Positions 43,847-53,598 are shown, counted from the first letter of the stretch. The stretch is DNA of 64,000 bases from Pseudomonas gregormendelii (GCF_017114825.1 NZ_JADEVO010000015.1:58759-122758); one strand, 5' to 3'. Notes: generated by a model from the letters alone, not told the origin. Made by a program: numbers and translations.

Positions 43847-44991
43847 AGGGCTTGTTCCTTGATCTTGAGGCGCGTGCTGACGCCCTGGCTGTCGCGTACA
43901 GACGCCTCGGCGCTGACGCTCAGGCCCTGGGTGACCAGGCGTTCACGCAGTTGTTGCAGGTCGGCGAAGTCCGGGGCGCTGACTTGCAGGCTCCAGCCTT
44001 CGCCTTGTTGATAGTTAAGGCGATGGACCACGGCGAGGGCGCCGCTGCTGGCGGCCCATTGCTCGGCCAGTTGCGACAGCTGGCGGGTCATCCCGGCCTG
44101 GCCCTGGCCTTGCTGGCGCAGCTTGGCCTGTAACTGGCGCGGCAGGTCAATGACCGGGCCGTCGTCCGGAAAGCGTTGTTGCCACAGCGCCAGGTTTTGC
44201 TGTTTGAGTTGGGCGCTGCGCTGCTCGATCAGCAGCCGATGGCCCACGGTCTGCACCAGCTGCGCGGCGCAACCGATGATCAGCACCACGGCCAGGGTGC
44301 GCCACGGCCAGCGACGTTTGCCGGGGCGTGCGAACGCGCCCTGGAACAGGTCGATGGCGTTCGCCGAGCCCTGGCTCAAGCGGGCCCATGGGTTGTCTTC
44401 CGCGCGCCACTGCTCGCTGTCGATGCCGCTTGGCGCCTGGGCGCCGAACCAGTGCAATGGGCCGGGCAGTAGCGGGGCGAGCGCTGGCAGTTCCACGTCG
44501 CTCAGGGCCAGGCGCAAGGGCGCCGCGCCGCCGATCAACCAACGCTGGTCCCAGCCAAGAGCGCAGGGCTGGTCGGCGGGCAGGCAGTCGGCGTCGATGT
44601 GCACGCGGACCGGGTGCAGGTCCTGCGCCGCCAGGGTGGCCAGGCACTGGCGCAAGCGCTCGCGGTCGATGGCAAACAGTGCGCAGTGTTGTTTGTCGCG
44701 CAACGGGCCGTGGGCCAGGTGCAAGTCGTCGAGGTCGTCGACCACCTGATCTTCCAGAGCCGATTGCAGCGCCTGGCGCAGCCAGCGGCCACTGCGGGCG
44801 GGCACGCTGACCTGGTGATAACTGGCCATTTCCATCGGCAGCAGCAGGCTCAGCGGCTGACCGCGCAGTTGTGCGGCGGCCTGTGCCAGGGTGCCATGCT
44901 GCGCCGGGGCGTCGGCCTTCCACCAGGTCAGGGACCACTCGGCGTCGGCGTCGGCGGGGGGTGAGAGGTACAGCCAGTGACTCATGATCAT
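43843..44991 (-). CDS. gspL: Type II secretion protein L
   Basis: 382 residues. The cytoplasmic actin-like domain (about 1-225) is followed by one membrane segment (about 232-250, WRTLAVVLIIGCAAQLVQTV) and a periplasmic ferredoxin-like part. GspL links the ATPase GspE to GspC and GspM. The start at 44991 overlaps the gspK stop (TAATG); ATG 44985 is also possible. Confidence 0.88.
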   Translation of the reverse strand: MIMSHWLYLSPPADADAEWSLTWWKADAPAQHGTLAQAAAQLRGQPLSLLLPMEMASYHQVSVPARSGRWLRQALQSALEDQVVDDLDDLHLAHGPLRDKQHCALFAIDRERLRQCLATLAAQDLHPVRVHIDADCLPADQPCALGWDQRWLIGGAAPLRLALSDVELPALAPLLPGPLHWFGAQAPSGIDSEQWRAEDNPWARLSQGSANAIDLFQGAFARPGKRRWPWRTLAVVLIIGCAAQLVQTVGHRLLIEQRSAQLKQQNLALWQQRFPDDGPVIDLPRQLQAKLRQQGQGQAGMTRQLSQLAEQWAASSGALAVVHRLNYQQGEGWSLQVSAPDFADLQQLRERLVTQGLSVSAEASVRDSQGVSTRLKIKEQAL

Positions 44992-45878
44992 TACTCGTTT
45001 GGCCGGTCGGCTTTGGCGGGGTTAGGGAGCAGGTGGCGTTGTTCGACGCGCAGGGTCTTGCCGTCGATGCTGCGCAGGTCGCTGACCAGGCGCAGGCGTC
45101 GCCCGTCGAGTTCGACGTCGATGGTGGCGCGAAACTGCTGGCTGCCCACCGCCAGCCCACGGGCCTTGATGTCGCGGCCGGCGAGCATGGGGTGATCGAG
45201 GAAGGCCTGGACGCTGGGGTAGCCAGCCTCGGGCCGGGTCTTGACCAGGTTGCTGGCCGTGGCCTGGTCCAGGCCTTCGAGGCTGGCCAGCACCAGGGCG
45301 CTGGCGGTGTTGATGTTCAAGGCGCTGGCGGGGCCGGCCGTCAGCACGGGCCGCAGTTTTTCCAGGGTAGCGGCGTCTACCTGGGGCAGTTGGCGCAGTT
45401 CGCTGATGTCGCTCAGGGGCAGGGGCTTGCCGTCGCGCCCGCGCTGGGTTGAGAGCAACGCCGGGTCGTGGGCACGCACCCCCAGCAGCGCCAGCAGGCG
45501 TTGGTAGCGGGCGCTGGCGAGCAGGTCATTGGGGCGGCGCAGGCTGTTGAGGTTGAGCCGGGCGCCGAGGTCTTCGAGTTCGATGTGAATGCGCCCGCCT
45601 TCGATGTCCATGACCGGCGCCGGCTCTGCCCAGGGTTGGCCCGGGTGCACCACTTGCAAGCCATTCTCGCGGCGTGCTTGCGCCAGTATTTGCTGCCGGG
45701 CCCAGCTTTCGCCACTGAGCGCCAGTTGCCAGAGTTGCTGGTGCTGCACCAGGTTGGCACTGCTGTGCAGGCTCAGGCGCTGGCGGGCGAGCATATGGCT
45801 GACGATCACCGTCACCAGCGCGGTGATCAGCAGCACGCTGAGCAAGGCGACGCCGCGCTGGCGCCCGGGACTACGCAT
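44991..45878 (-). CDS. gspK: Type II secretion minor pseudopilin K
   Basis: 295 residues. The short leader ends in QRGVALLSVLLITALVTVIV, the prepilin cleavage site; position +5 is not glutamate, as expected for GspK. The long globular part contains LEDLGARLNLNSLRRP and the ALNINTASALVL stretch (helix-hairpin-helix-like) seen in GspK. It caps the pseudopilus with I and J. Confidence 0.9.
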   Translation of the reverse strand: MRSPGRQRGVALLSVLLITALVTVIVSHMLARQRLSLHSSANLVQHQQLWQLALSGESWARQQILAQARRENGLQVVHPGQPWAEPAPVMDIEGGRIHIELEDLGARLNLNSLRRPNDLLASARYQRLLALLGVRAHDPALLSTQRGRDGKPLPLSDISELRQLPQVDAATLEKLRPVLTAGPASALNINTASALVLASLEGLDQATASNLVKTRPEAGYPSVQAFLDHPMLAGRDIKARGLAVGSQQFRATIDVELDGRRLRLVSDLRSIDGKTLRVEQRHLLPNPAKADRPNE

Positions 45879-46491
45879 GGGGTGGGGCCGCGTGGCTGTC
45901 GCCGGCCGGCACGCCGCCGGGCATCAGGATCACCCGGCGGATGTCCGGGAAGCCGGGCGCATCGATGACGATTTCCAGGGCCCCCGGCAGGCCCAGGGTC
46001 TGCCCGTCCGCCGGCCAGCCGGTGTGCGCCTGGCCATGACCGTCGACGTAGCGCAGGCGCTTCAGGCGTACACCCTTGAGCAAGACCTGGAGCTGGGGCT
46101 GGGCGCCGCCCGGCTCGCCGCCGGGCAACGGCAGGGTCTCGCGCAGCCATTGCTGGTCGCGCCACAGGTGGCGCACCTGCAGCAGCTCGCTGCGCGGCTG
46201 GTCCAGCGGGTTGCGCCAGCCGCCGCGCACCAGGCGCAGTTCGCCGGGTTGGCCGATCATGGCCTGGCTGGCGCTGGCGTCGTCGCTCAGGGCCCGGCGG
46301 CTGGCCAGTTGCAGGTCGCGCTCGAGCAGGCCCATGGCCCGTTGCAGATGCCGCAGTCGCTGTTCGTGACTGGCGATACGCCGGTCACTGTGCAGCACAC
46401 GGTCGAGCAACTGCCAGGTGGCCAGGCCCAGCAGGCTGAAAATGGCGATGGCCACCAGCACTTCGAGCAGGGTAAAGCCGCGCTGCGTCAT
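45871..46491 (-). CDS. gspJ: Type II secretion minor pseudopilin J
   Basis: 206 residues with prepilin motif QRGFTLLEVLVAIAIFSLLGLATW (G-1, F+1, E+5) and the GspJ-type GQPGELRLVRGGWRNP text. It overlaps gspK and gspI by a few bases. It works with GspI and GspK at the tip of the pseudopilus. Confidence 0.92.
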   Translation of the reverse strand: MTQRGFTLLEVLVAIAIFSLLGLATWQLLDRVLHSDRRIASHEQRLRHLQRAMGLLERDLQLASRRALSDDASASQAMIGQPGELRLVRGGWRNPLDQPRSELLQVRHLWRDQQWLRETLPLPGGEPGGAQPQLQVLLKGVRLKRLRYVDGHGQAHTGWPADGQTLGLPGALEIVIDAPGFPDIRRVILMPGGVPAGDSHAAPPHA

Positions 46492-46874
46492 GGTTGTGCC
46501 TCGATAAAACCGACCAGGTGCGCGCGGCTGTATTGCCGGGCGTCATCCAGGCTGGCCAGGGGGGAAACCCGCACGCTGACTTTGAGCAGTCGCGAGTCGG
46601 GCGCCGGCTCGCTATCGGTCAGCAACCACCACTGGCGCCCGCCGAATTCCACTCGTTGTTCCTGGCGTTCCTTGCCAGGGGCGAGCATGCCGGCGCGCAG
46701 TTCATTGAGACGGTTGTCGGCGATCCACAGGGCCTGGGTGCGCTCCGACAGCCCGGCACTGTTGCGCGTTATGTGTTGCACGGCGCTGTAGAGGGCGATG
46801 GAGGCGGTGGCGAAAATCGCCAGGGCCACCATCACTTCCAGCAGGGTGAAACCGCGTTCAATCGACAGGTTCAA
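46488..46874 (-). CDS. gspI: Type II secretion minor pseudopilin I
   Basis: 128 residues with prepilin motif ERGFTLLEVMVALAIFATASI and the GspI length and pattern (ADNRLNELRAG, SVRVSPLASLDDA). Tip component of the pseudopilus; overlaps gspH and gspJ. Confidence 0.92.
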   Translation of the reverse strand: MNLSIERGFTLLEVMVALAIFATASIALYSAVQHITRNSAGLSERTQALWIADNRLNELRAGMLAPGKERQEQRVEFGGRQWWLLTDSEPAPDSRLLKVSVRVSPLASLDDARQYSRAHLVGFIEAQP

Positions 46875-47343
46875 GGAGCGGCTCCTGGATACCGTCGCTG
46901 GACAGGCTTAGCAGCGGTTGGCCACGGTACTCCAGCCATAGGGTGAAAGGCGTGGTTTCATCGCTGGACAGCACCAGCAGCTGTGGCAGGTCGTGGCCCT
47001 GATACGGATGGTCGAGCAGGTCGGTGGTCTCCAGGCGCAGGCTGAGGTTCGGCGCCAGGGTCTGGCGCGCAAACTCCTGATTCGGCGCCCAGCGCCCGTG
47101 TTCTTCCAGGCGCTGCACGGCGTAGCCGTCGGGCTCGAAGCGCAGCCCATATTCGCGGTTGGTCAGCACCGCTTGTTCACGCAGCAGTTGCAGCAGGCCG
47201 CGCAGGCGTTCACCTTCACGGCGCACCTGTTGCGTCCCGGAGTCGGGGTTGAGCATGCCGACCAGGCCGCTGAACAGGGCAATCACCAGGATCACCAGCA
47301 ACACTTCCAGCAGGGTGAAACCCCTGGCGCGTGAAGGGCCCAC
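46858..47343 (-). CDS. gspH: Type II secretion minor pseudopilin H
   Basis: 161 residues with prepilin motif ARGFTLLEVLLVILVIALFSG and the family's two-beta-sheet core (GLRFEPDGYAVQRLEE). It is overlapped by gspI. It connects the GspG shaft to the tip complex. Confidence 0.9.
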   Translation of the reverse strand: MGPSRARGFTLLEVLLVILVIALFSGLVGMLNPDSGTQQVRREGERLRGLLQLLREQAVLTNREYGLRFEPDGYAVQRLEEHGRWAPNQEFARQTLAPNLSLRLETTDLLDHPYQGHDLPQLLVLSSDETTPFTLWLEYRGQPLLSLSSDGIQEPLLEPVD

Positions 47344-47346
47344 CGC

Positions 47347-47787
47347 CTAGCGCTCCCAGTTGCCTATGTCGGCATTCAGGCCTTCGCCGCCGCTCTGGCC
47401 ATCGGCGCCAAAGGAAAACAGGTCGTAGCTGTCGTTGTAGCTGCCCGGCATCAGGTACTGGTACGGATTGCCCCAGGGGTCCATCGGCAGGCGCTTGAGG
47501 TAACCGTCGGGGTTCCAGCTGCGCGCCGGCGGGTAACCGTCGGGTTTGCTCACCAATGCCTGCAGGCCCTGCTGGCCGGTGGGGTAGTTGTGATTGTCGA
47601 GCTTGTAGATGTCCAGGGCCATGGCGATGGCCTTGATGTCGCTCTGGGCCGCCGTGGCCTTGGCCTGGTCGGGGCGGCTCATGATCTGTGGCACCACCAG
47701 GGCGGCGAGCACCCCGAGGATGACCACCACCACCATGATTTCGATCAGGGTAAAACCGCGTTGTCGCTGGATATTTTGCACGTTCAA
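47347..47787 (-). CDS. gspG: Type II secretion major pseudopilin G
   Basis: 146 residues with prepilin motif QRGFTLIEIMVVVVILGVLAALVVPQIM and the conserved LDNHNYPTGQQGLQALV, YLKRLPMDPWGNPY and DLFSFGADGQSGGEG, the last being the calcium-binding loop. It forms the shaft of the pseudopilus. Prepilin peptidase is not encoded here, so PilD elsewhere must process it. Confidence 0.96.
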   Translation of the reverse strand: MNVQNIQRQRGFTLIEIMVVVVILGVLAALVVPQIMSRPDQAKATAAQSDIKAIAMALDIYKLDNHNYPTGQQGLQALVSKPDGYPPARSWNPDGYLKRLPMDPWGNPYQYLMPGSYNDSYDLFSFGADGQSGGEGLNADIGNWER

Positions 47788-47798
47788 GTGTTCCGGAT

Positions 47799-49016
47799 TC
47801 AGGTGATCAGTTGGTTGAGGCTGAGGATCGGCATCAGGATCGCCAGGACGATGATCAGTACCGAGGCGCCCATGAACACCAGCATCGCCGGCTCGAACAG
47901 GCCGACCAGCAAGGCAATGCGGTTTGCCAGTTGTTCTTCCTGCTGCCGGGCCGCGCGTTCGAGCATGTTGTCCAGCTCGCCGGAGCGTTCGCCGCTGGCG
48001 ATCATGTACAGCATCATGGGCGGGAAACTGCCGTTGAGTTCCAGCGCCCGCGTGAGGCTCACACCTTCACGGACCCCGCGGGCAATGTCTTTAAGACCTG
48101 TACGAATTTGCTCGTTGGCCACCACTTCGCAGGCGATTTCCAGGGCGTCCACCAGGGGCACGCCGCTGCGCCCGAGAATCGCCAGGGTGCTGACAAAACG
48201 CGTGCAATCGCTGGCCCTTAGCAGGCGCCCGATCAGTGGCAATTGCAGCAGCGTGGCGTGCCAGCGTTCGCGGTGGCGCGGCTGGCGCAGGGCCACCCGC
48301 AGGCTGAACACCAGCAGGCCCAGCAGCCCCAGTACCGGCAGGCCGAAGTCACGCAGCAGCGCGCTGCTGGCGATCAGGCCACGGGTCAGCAGCGGCAGCG
48401 TTTGCCCGCTGTCGATAAACACCTGCACCACGTCCGGGACCACAAAGCCCAGCAGGAAGCCGACGATGCTGAAGGCGGCGACCATCAGGATGCTCGGGTA
48501 GAGCATCGCCAGCTGGATCTGCTGGCGGGCGGCCTGGCGCGCCTCGGTATAGTCCGCCAGTTTCAGCAGCACCTGGCCCAGGTGCCCGGAACGCTCGCCG
48601 GCGGCGACCGTGGCGCGGTACAGCTGCGGGAAGGCTTTGGGGTAGCCGCCCAGGGCGCTGGCCAGGCTGTAGCCTTCGAGCACCCGCGCCCGCACCGCCA
48701 ACAGCATGCTTTTGATCCGCTGTTTTTCGCACTGTGCGGCCACCGCCGCCAGGGTTTCTTCCAGCGGCAGCGCCGCCTGCACCAGGGTCGCCAGCTGCCG
48801 GGTCAACAGCGCCAGCTCGGCGCTGTTCAGGCCGCCACCAGAGGGTCGCGCCGGGCCTTCGCCGCGCACGCGCTGGCGCTGGGTGGCGGTGACTTTGAGC
48901 GGCACCAACTGGCGCTCGCGCAACAGCTGGCGCACCTGGCGTTCGCTGTCGGCCTCGATCACGCCGCTGGACTTGCGACCGGCGCTGCACATGGCCAGGT
49001 ATTCGTAGGCGGCCAT
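47799..49016 (-). CDS. gspF: Type II secretion inner-membrane protein F
   Basis: 405 residues with two GspF repeats and three membrane segments (about 170, 220 and 375). Typical stretches are TRQLATLVQAALPLEETLAAVA and FVSTLAILGRSGVPLVDALEIA. It is the polytopic core of the export platform. Confidence 0.95.
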   Translation of the reverse strand: MAAYEYLAMCSAGRKSSGVIEADSERQVRQLLRERQLVPLKVTATQRQRVRGEGPARPSGGGLNSAELALLTRQLATLVQAALPLEETLAAVAAQCEKQRIKSMLLAVRARVLEGYSLASALGGYPKAFPQLYRATVAAGERSGHLGQVLLKLADYTEARQAARQQIQLAMLYPSILMVAAFSIVGFLLGFVVPDVVQVFIDSGQTLPLLTRGLIASSALLRDFGLPVLGLLGLLVFSLRVALRQPRHRERWHATLLQLPLIGRLLRASDCTRFVSTLAILGRSGVPLVDALEIACEVVANEQIRTGLKDIARGVREGVSLTRALELNGSFPPMMLYMIASGERSGELDNMLERAARQQEEQLANRIALLVGLFEPAMLVFMGASVLIIVLAILMPILSLNQLIT

Positions 49017-49018
49017 GC

Positions 49019-50509
49019 TCAGTCCTCCTGGGTCACGCGCAGCAGTTCTTCAAGGCTGGTCAGGCCTTGCAGCACCAGGGCGCAACCATCGCCAAACAGG
49101 CTAGGGCTGTGCTGCCGGGCCTGGGCCAGCAGCTCGTGCTCGCCGGCACCGGCGTGGATCAACTGGCGCAGGTGGTCGTCGAGCAATACCAGTTCGTAGA
49201 TGCCCTGGCGCCCGCGATAGCCGCTCTGCTGGCAGGCGCTGCAACCTTGTGGCTGGTACAGCAGCGGAGCGCTGGCCGGGTTTACGCCGAGGCGTTCGCA
49301 GGCCCCGGCATCGGCTACGACGCTGCGCTTGCATTCGGCGCACAGCAGGCGCACCAGGCGCTGGGCCAACACCCCCAGCAGCGAGGTGCAGAGCAGGAAG
49401 CGCTCCACGCCCATGTCCGCCAGGCGCGTGACCGCGCCGACTGCGCTGTTGGTGTGCAGGGTCGACAGCACCAAGTGCCCGGTCAGGGAGGCCTGCACGG
49501 CAATTTCGGCGGTCTCGCGGTCGCGGATTTCACCGACCATCACCACGTCCGGGTCCTGGCGCAGAATGGCCCGCAAACCACGGGCAAAGGTCATCTCGGC
49601 CTTGGCATTGACCTGGGTCTGGCCGATGCCGGTGAGGTGATACTCCACCGGGTCCTCGATGGTCAGGATATTGCGCTGCGGGCTGTTGAGGCTGGCGAGC
49701 CCGGCGTACAGCGTGGTGGTCTTGCCGGAGCCGGTGGGGCCGGTGACCAGCAGGATGCCGTGGGGTTTGTGCAGGGCGCCTTCCAGGCGCTGGCGCACCT
49801 CGGCATTCATGCCCAGGCGGCTCAAATCCAGGCGCCCGGCCTGTTTGTCGAGCAGGCGCATGACCACCCGTTCGCCGTGGCTGGAGGGCAGGGTGGAGAC
49901 GCGTACGTCGACTTCGTGGCCGGCAATGCGCAGGGCGATGCGGCCGTCTTGCGGGACGCGTTTTTCGGCGATGTCGAGCTTGGCCATGACCTTGATCCGC
50001 GACACCAGCAGCGTCGCCAGTTCACGCCTTGGCCTGAGCACTTCGCGCAGCAGGCCGTCGACCCGCAGGCGCACCGACAGGTGTTCTTCAAAGGCTTCCA
50101 GGTGCACGTCCGAGGCCTTGTTCTTCACCGCTTCGCTGAGGATCGCATTGATCAGGCGGATAATCGGCGCGTCGTCCTCCTGCTCCATCAGGTCGGTGGT
50201 GCGCGGTAACTGCTCGGCCAGGCTGGCCAGGTCGAAATCCTCGATGAACTGCTCGCCCAGTCCCTCGGCCACCTGTTGTGCACCGTCCTGGCCGTCGCGG
50301 TAGTGCGCGGCCATCTGCAGGGCGAAGGCGTCGTCGTCCAGCACCTGGCTGAGCAGCGCGGCGCCATGATGACGGCGCACTTCGGCGATGATCGCCAGTG
50401 GCGTGTCGGCCCGGCAATACAGGCGCGCGCCCTGCTCGCCGGGCTCCAGCAGCACGCCGTGGCGACGTGCGTAGGCAAAACTCAGGCGCGACATCGCAGG
50501 CGCCGTCAT
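49019..50509 (-). CDS. gspE: Type II secretion ATPase E
   Basis: 496 residues. Walker A GPTGSGKTT at 257-265, Asp box LTIEDPVEYHL, Walker B VVMVGEIRDRETAEIA and the His box TLHTNSAVGA. A zinc-binding loop has LCAECKR and later CSACQQSG, i.e. two CxxC pairs. The N-terminal domain would dock on GspL. It overlaps gspD by four bases. Confidence 0.97.
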   Translation of the reverse strand: MTAPAMSRLSFAYARRHGVLLEPGEQGARLYCRADTPLAIIAEVRRHHGAALLSQVLDDDAFALQMAAHYRDGQDGAQQVAEGLGEQFIEDFDLASLAEQLPRTTDLMEQEDDAPIIRLINAILSEAVKNKASDVHLEAFEEHLSVRLRVDGLLREVLRPRRELATLLVSRIKVMAKLDIAEKRVPQDGRIALRIAGHEVDVRVSTLPSSHGERVVMRLLDKQAGRLDLSRLGMNAEVRQRLEGALHKPHGILLVTGPTGSGKTTTLYAGLASLNSPQRNILTIEDPVEYHLTGIGQTQVNAKAEMTFARGLRAILRQDPDVVMVGEIRDRETAEIAVQASLTGHLVLSTLHTNSAVGAVTRLADMGVERFLLCTSLLGVLAQRLVRLLCAECKRSVVADAGACERLGVNPASAPLLYQPQGCSACQQSGYRGRQGIYELVLLDDHLRQLIHAGAGEHELLAQARQHSPSLFGDGCALVLQGLTSLEELLRVTQED

Positions 50510-52461
50510 GGGCGCTCCAACCTGGCCGGGGCGCGGATATCAAACTCTCCCGGGCCGTCAATCGGTTCGGCGTCGAACAACTGGTGCGGGCTCTCCGGCA
50601 GCAGGGCGCGGGTCTTGCCGTCGGGGCTGCGCAGCTCACGCAGGCTGCGGTATTTGCGTGAGCTCAAGGCCTCGGCGCTGGCTTCGCTGCGCAGCAGTGT
50701 CGGGCGCAGGAACACCATCAGGTTGGTCTTCTCGTTGACTTCCTTGGTGCTGGTAAACAGCTTGCCGATCCAGGGAATGCTGCCGAGCAAGGGCACCTTG
50801 CTGACCTGCACCTTGACGTTGTCCTTGATCAGCCCGCCGAGCACGATGATCTGCCCGTCATTGGCCAGGATGGTGGTCTTGACCGAGCGCTTGTTGGTGA
50901 TGATGTCGCTGGTGCTGATGCCCGCAGGCGCGGCGGCCAGTTCCGAACTTTCCTGCTCGACCTTCAGGCGCAGGGAGTTGCCTTCGTTGATGTGCGGGGT
51001 GACCTTGAGGGTGATCCCGACATCCTTGCGTTCCACGGTGGTGAACGGGTTGCTCGCGCCATCGGTGCTGGTGGTGTAGGAGCCGGTCTGGAAGGGCACG
51101 TTCTGGCCGACCAGGATCTCCGCTTCCTGGTTGTCCAGGGTCAACAGGCTGGGGGTGGACAGCAGGTTGTTATTGGAGTCGCTGGACAGCGCATTGATCA
51201 GGGCGCCGAAATGACTACTGCCCAGGCCGATGATCGCGCCATCCGGCAGGGTCGGGGGCTTGCCGTCCTTCAAGCTGCCCAGCAGCGTGCCGATGGCCAG
51301 ACCGGTGCCGCTGAAGTTGGCCGCACCGCCGAAGCGTCCGCCGCTGCCGGCCCATTGCACGCCCAGGGCTTCGTTGATATCGCCGCTGACTTCGACGATG
51401 GCCGCCTCGACCAGCACCTGGGCCCGGGGTTGGTCGAGTTCGTCGATCACGCTGTCGAACATCGCCAGTTGGGCCGGCGAGGCCATCAGCACCAGGGCGT
51501 TCTGACTTTCATCGGCGCTGATCAGTATCGGTGCGTTCTGCTTCTGGCTGGATCTGCCACTGCCGCCGCCACCGTCGCTTCCATTAGCCGACTCCAGGCG
51601 TTTGCCGATGCCGCCGAGCAGGGTTTCCAGTTCCTTGGCGTCGCTGTGGTTAAGGCGGCGCACGCGGGTGTTGTCGCCGGCGTTTTTCGGCACATCCAGC
51701 ACCTGTGCCAGGCGCTGCATCTGTTGGCGCACCGGCGCCGAACCGACCAGGATCAACTGGTTGCTGCGGCTGTCGCCGATGGCCTTGGCACTTTGCTGGG
51801 CGCCGCCGCCCTGGTTCAGGCTTTCGGTCAAGGTCTTGGCCACGTCGGCGGCCCAGGCATGGCGCAGTTGCAGGGTGCTGAAGGCTTTGTTGCCGGGGGA
51901 GTCGATCTCGCGAATGACCTCGCGCAGGCGCTTGACGTTGTTGGCGCTGTCGGAAATCACCAGGGCGTTGGCGGTGGTGGACGGCGCCAGGTAGGCATCG
52001 GTGGCTACCAGCGGGCGCAGCGCCACGGCCACTTCGTTGGCAGCGGCATGGTGCAGTTCGACCACCTGGGTGACGATTTCTTCACTGCTGGCGCTGCGGC
52101 TGGCGCTGGCCTTGGTCTTGGCTTCGGCCACCGGCAGGATCAGTACCCGGTCGCCCTGGTCCATGGCCGCGAAGCCCTGGCTGCGTAACGCGGAAAGGAA
52201 CAGTGAATAAATGCCTTGCTGGTCCATGGCCGTCGTCGATTGCACCGTGACCTTGCCGTTCAGGCGCGGGTCCAGGACCATGGTCTTGCCGGTGATCTGC
52301 CCGACTTCGTTGACCAGGTCGCGCAACTCGGCGTCCTTCATGTTCAGGGTCCATTGTTGCGCCGCAGGGGGCTTGTCGGCGGCCTGCACGGGGGAGAACA
52401 CGGTGCCGAGGGTCAGCAGGGACGCGGCCAGTAACGCTAGGTTCATGATTTTTGGCTTCAC
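50506..52461 (-). CDS. gspD: Type II secretion secretin D
   Basis: 651 residues with a signal peptide (about 1-27, SPVQAAD), N0-N3 domains (WTLNMKDAELRDLVNEVGQITGKT; VVELHHAAANEVAVALRPLV; FSTLQLRHAWAADVAKTL) and the secretin core with VEAAIVEVSGDINEALGVQW and VPLLGSIPWIGKLFTS. The protein ends without an obvious S-domain, so the pilotin question is open. It makes the outer-membrane channel. Confidence 0.96.
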   Translation of the reverse strand: MKPKIMNLALLAASLLTLGTVFSPVQAADKPPAAQQWTLNMKDAELRDLVNEVGQITGKTMVLDPRLNGKVTVQSTTAMDQQGIYSLFLSALRSQGFAAMDQGDRVLILPVAEAKTKASASRSASSEEIVTQVVELHHAAANEVAVALRPLVATDAYLAPSTTANALVISDSANNVKRLREVIREIDSPGNKAFSTLQLRHAWAADVAKTLTESLNQGGGAQQSAKAIGDSRSNQLILVGSAPVRQQMQRLAQVLDVPKNAGDNTRVRRLNHSDAKELETLLGGIGKRLESANGSDGGGGSGRSSQKQNAPILISADESQNALVLMASPAQLAMFDSVIDELDQPRAQVLVEAAIVEVSGDINEALGVQWAGSGGRFGGAANFSGTGLAIGTLLGSLKDGKPPTLPDGAIIGLGSSHFGALINALSSDSNNNLLSTPSLLTLDNQEAEILVGQNVPFQTGSYTTSTDGASNPFTTVERKDVGITLKVTPHINEGNSLRLKVEQESSELAAAPAGISTSDIITNKRSVKTTILANDGQIIVLGGLIKDNVKVQVSKVPLLGSIPWIGKLFTSTKEVNEKTNLMVFLRPTLLRSEASAEALSSRKYRSLRELRSPDGKTRALLPESPHQLFDAEPIDGPGEFDIRAPARLERP

Positions 52462-53036
52462 AAGGACGGTTGAATGAGGGACCCGGCGGGCGCGGCGGCG
52501 ACCGTCGTGCCGGCCGGCGGTGATGGGGTCAGTAGCGAGGTCTTGGCCGTTGCCAGTGTCAGCGTCTGCTCCACGCCATTGCGCAGGATCAACACCTGCG
52601 TTGCATCGATCCGCCGCAGGCTGCCACCGCCCGGCAGGGGCTGGCCGATCTGGTAGAAACGGCTGCCCTGGGGGCTGCCGATCAGCGCCCTGGACAGCTG
52701 CGGATTGCTTTCCAGCAGGCTGCCCAGCAGGTCCAGCGGCACACGCGGGGTATTCAGCGTGTCGGCGGCGGGCACCGCGCCGAACAGCCGGGCGATGGCA
52801 CTGTTGTTCAGCGGCGCCGTGGCGACCGGCCGGGCGCTGGCCTGATGGTTGGCTTCACTGGTCGGCGTGGCGTTGCTCAACAGCCAGCTGCCATGGCCCA
52901 GCCAGCTCAACCAGGCACACAGCAGCAGGCAGGCTGCAACGCCCAGCCAGGTATCCACGGCAGCCGTTTTCAGCCTGTGGCGCAGGCGTGCTTCAAGCCC
53001 TTTCACGGCGGCTCCATGGGCGGCAAGCATCGCCAC
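52458..53036 (-). CDS. gspC: Type II secretion protein C (short, no PDZ)
   Basis: 192 residues. One membrane segment (about 31-52, LGVAACLLLCAWLSWLGHGSW), then the HR domain IARLFGAVPAADTLNTPRVPLDLLGSLLE and GSRFYQIGQPLPGGGSLRRI. The chain ends at about 155-192 with a proline/alanine tail and has no PDZ domain, unlike classical GspC of about 270 residues. It links the platform to GspD. First gene of the gspC-M operon. Confidence 0.9.
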   Translation of the reverse strand: MAMLAAHGAAVKGLEARLRHRLKTAAVDTWLGVAACLLLCAWLSWLGHGSWLLSNATPTSEANHQASARPVATAPLNNSAIARLFGAVPAADTLNTPRVPLDLLGSLLESNPQLSRALIGSPQGSRFYQIGQPLPGGGSLRRIDATQVLILRNGVEQTLTLATAKTSLLTPSPPAGTTVAAAPAGSLIQPSL

Positions 53037-53042
53037 GGGCGG

Positions 53043-53558
53043 TCATGACAGGCGCAGCGACATGCGCTGCAGCAGCGGATGCCCGCACCGGTGATGCACC
53101 GCCACGGCGGCGACGTGGCCTGCCACCAGCAGGGCCAGGACTACACAGCAGGCCTTGTGCACGGTGTTGAAAAAACTGGTCAGCAACGGTTCTGTCAGAG
53201 GCTGGGGAATGAGCATCAGGGCAAACACGTTGATCGGGCGTTCCATCATCAGTACCCCGGTGCCCAGCACCAGCGCGGTCATGACGTACAGGCCGAGGTG
53301 GCCGGCCTTCACCAGCACCTGGTTGCCCTCGTCTGGCGCATGCGCCACGGGGTGGGCCAGGGCGAAATAGATCCGCAGCGCAAACAGTGGGATCAGTACC
53401 GCAGTCAGCGAAACGTTGATGAAATTGATGCCGTCGCTCAGGGCGTCGGGCAGGTCGAGCATCGCGTTGCCGAAACCACTGACGGTGGCCCAGATAATCA
53501 CCAGGGCGAAGATCCAGTGCAGCAGCACGCGTGGGGTTGAATAAGCGATTAAGCGCAT
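53043..53558 (-). CDS. Cytochrome b561 family protein
   Basis: 171 residues from the ATG at 53558 (an earlier GTG/ATG would add a charged stretch unlike the family). Four membrane segments with the haem-b histidines: LLHWIFALVIIW, AHGHLGLYVMT-like VKAGHLGLYVMTALVL, FNTVHKACCVVLALLVAGHVAAV. It carries electrons from the quinone pool to the periplasmic side. It is 7 bases from gspC and shares the strand with the LPMO gene, so it may supply electrons to the LPMO or to the secretion machinery (inference). Confidence 0.87.
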   Translation of the reverse strand: MRLIAYSTPRVLLHWIFALVIIWATVSGFGNAMLDLPDALSDGINFINVSLTAVLIPLFALRIYFALAHPVAHAPDEGNQVLVKAGHLGLYVMTALVLGTGVLMMERPINVFALMLIPQPLTEPLLTSFFNTVHKACCVVLALLVAGHVAAVAVHHRCGHPLLQRMSLRLS

Positions 53559-53598
53559 GGGTGGTTCTACTTCAGAAATAGGCAGGACAAGACGGAAA

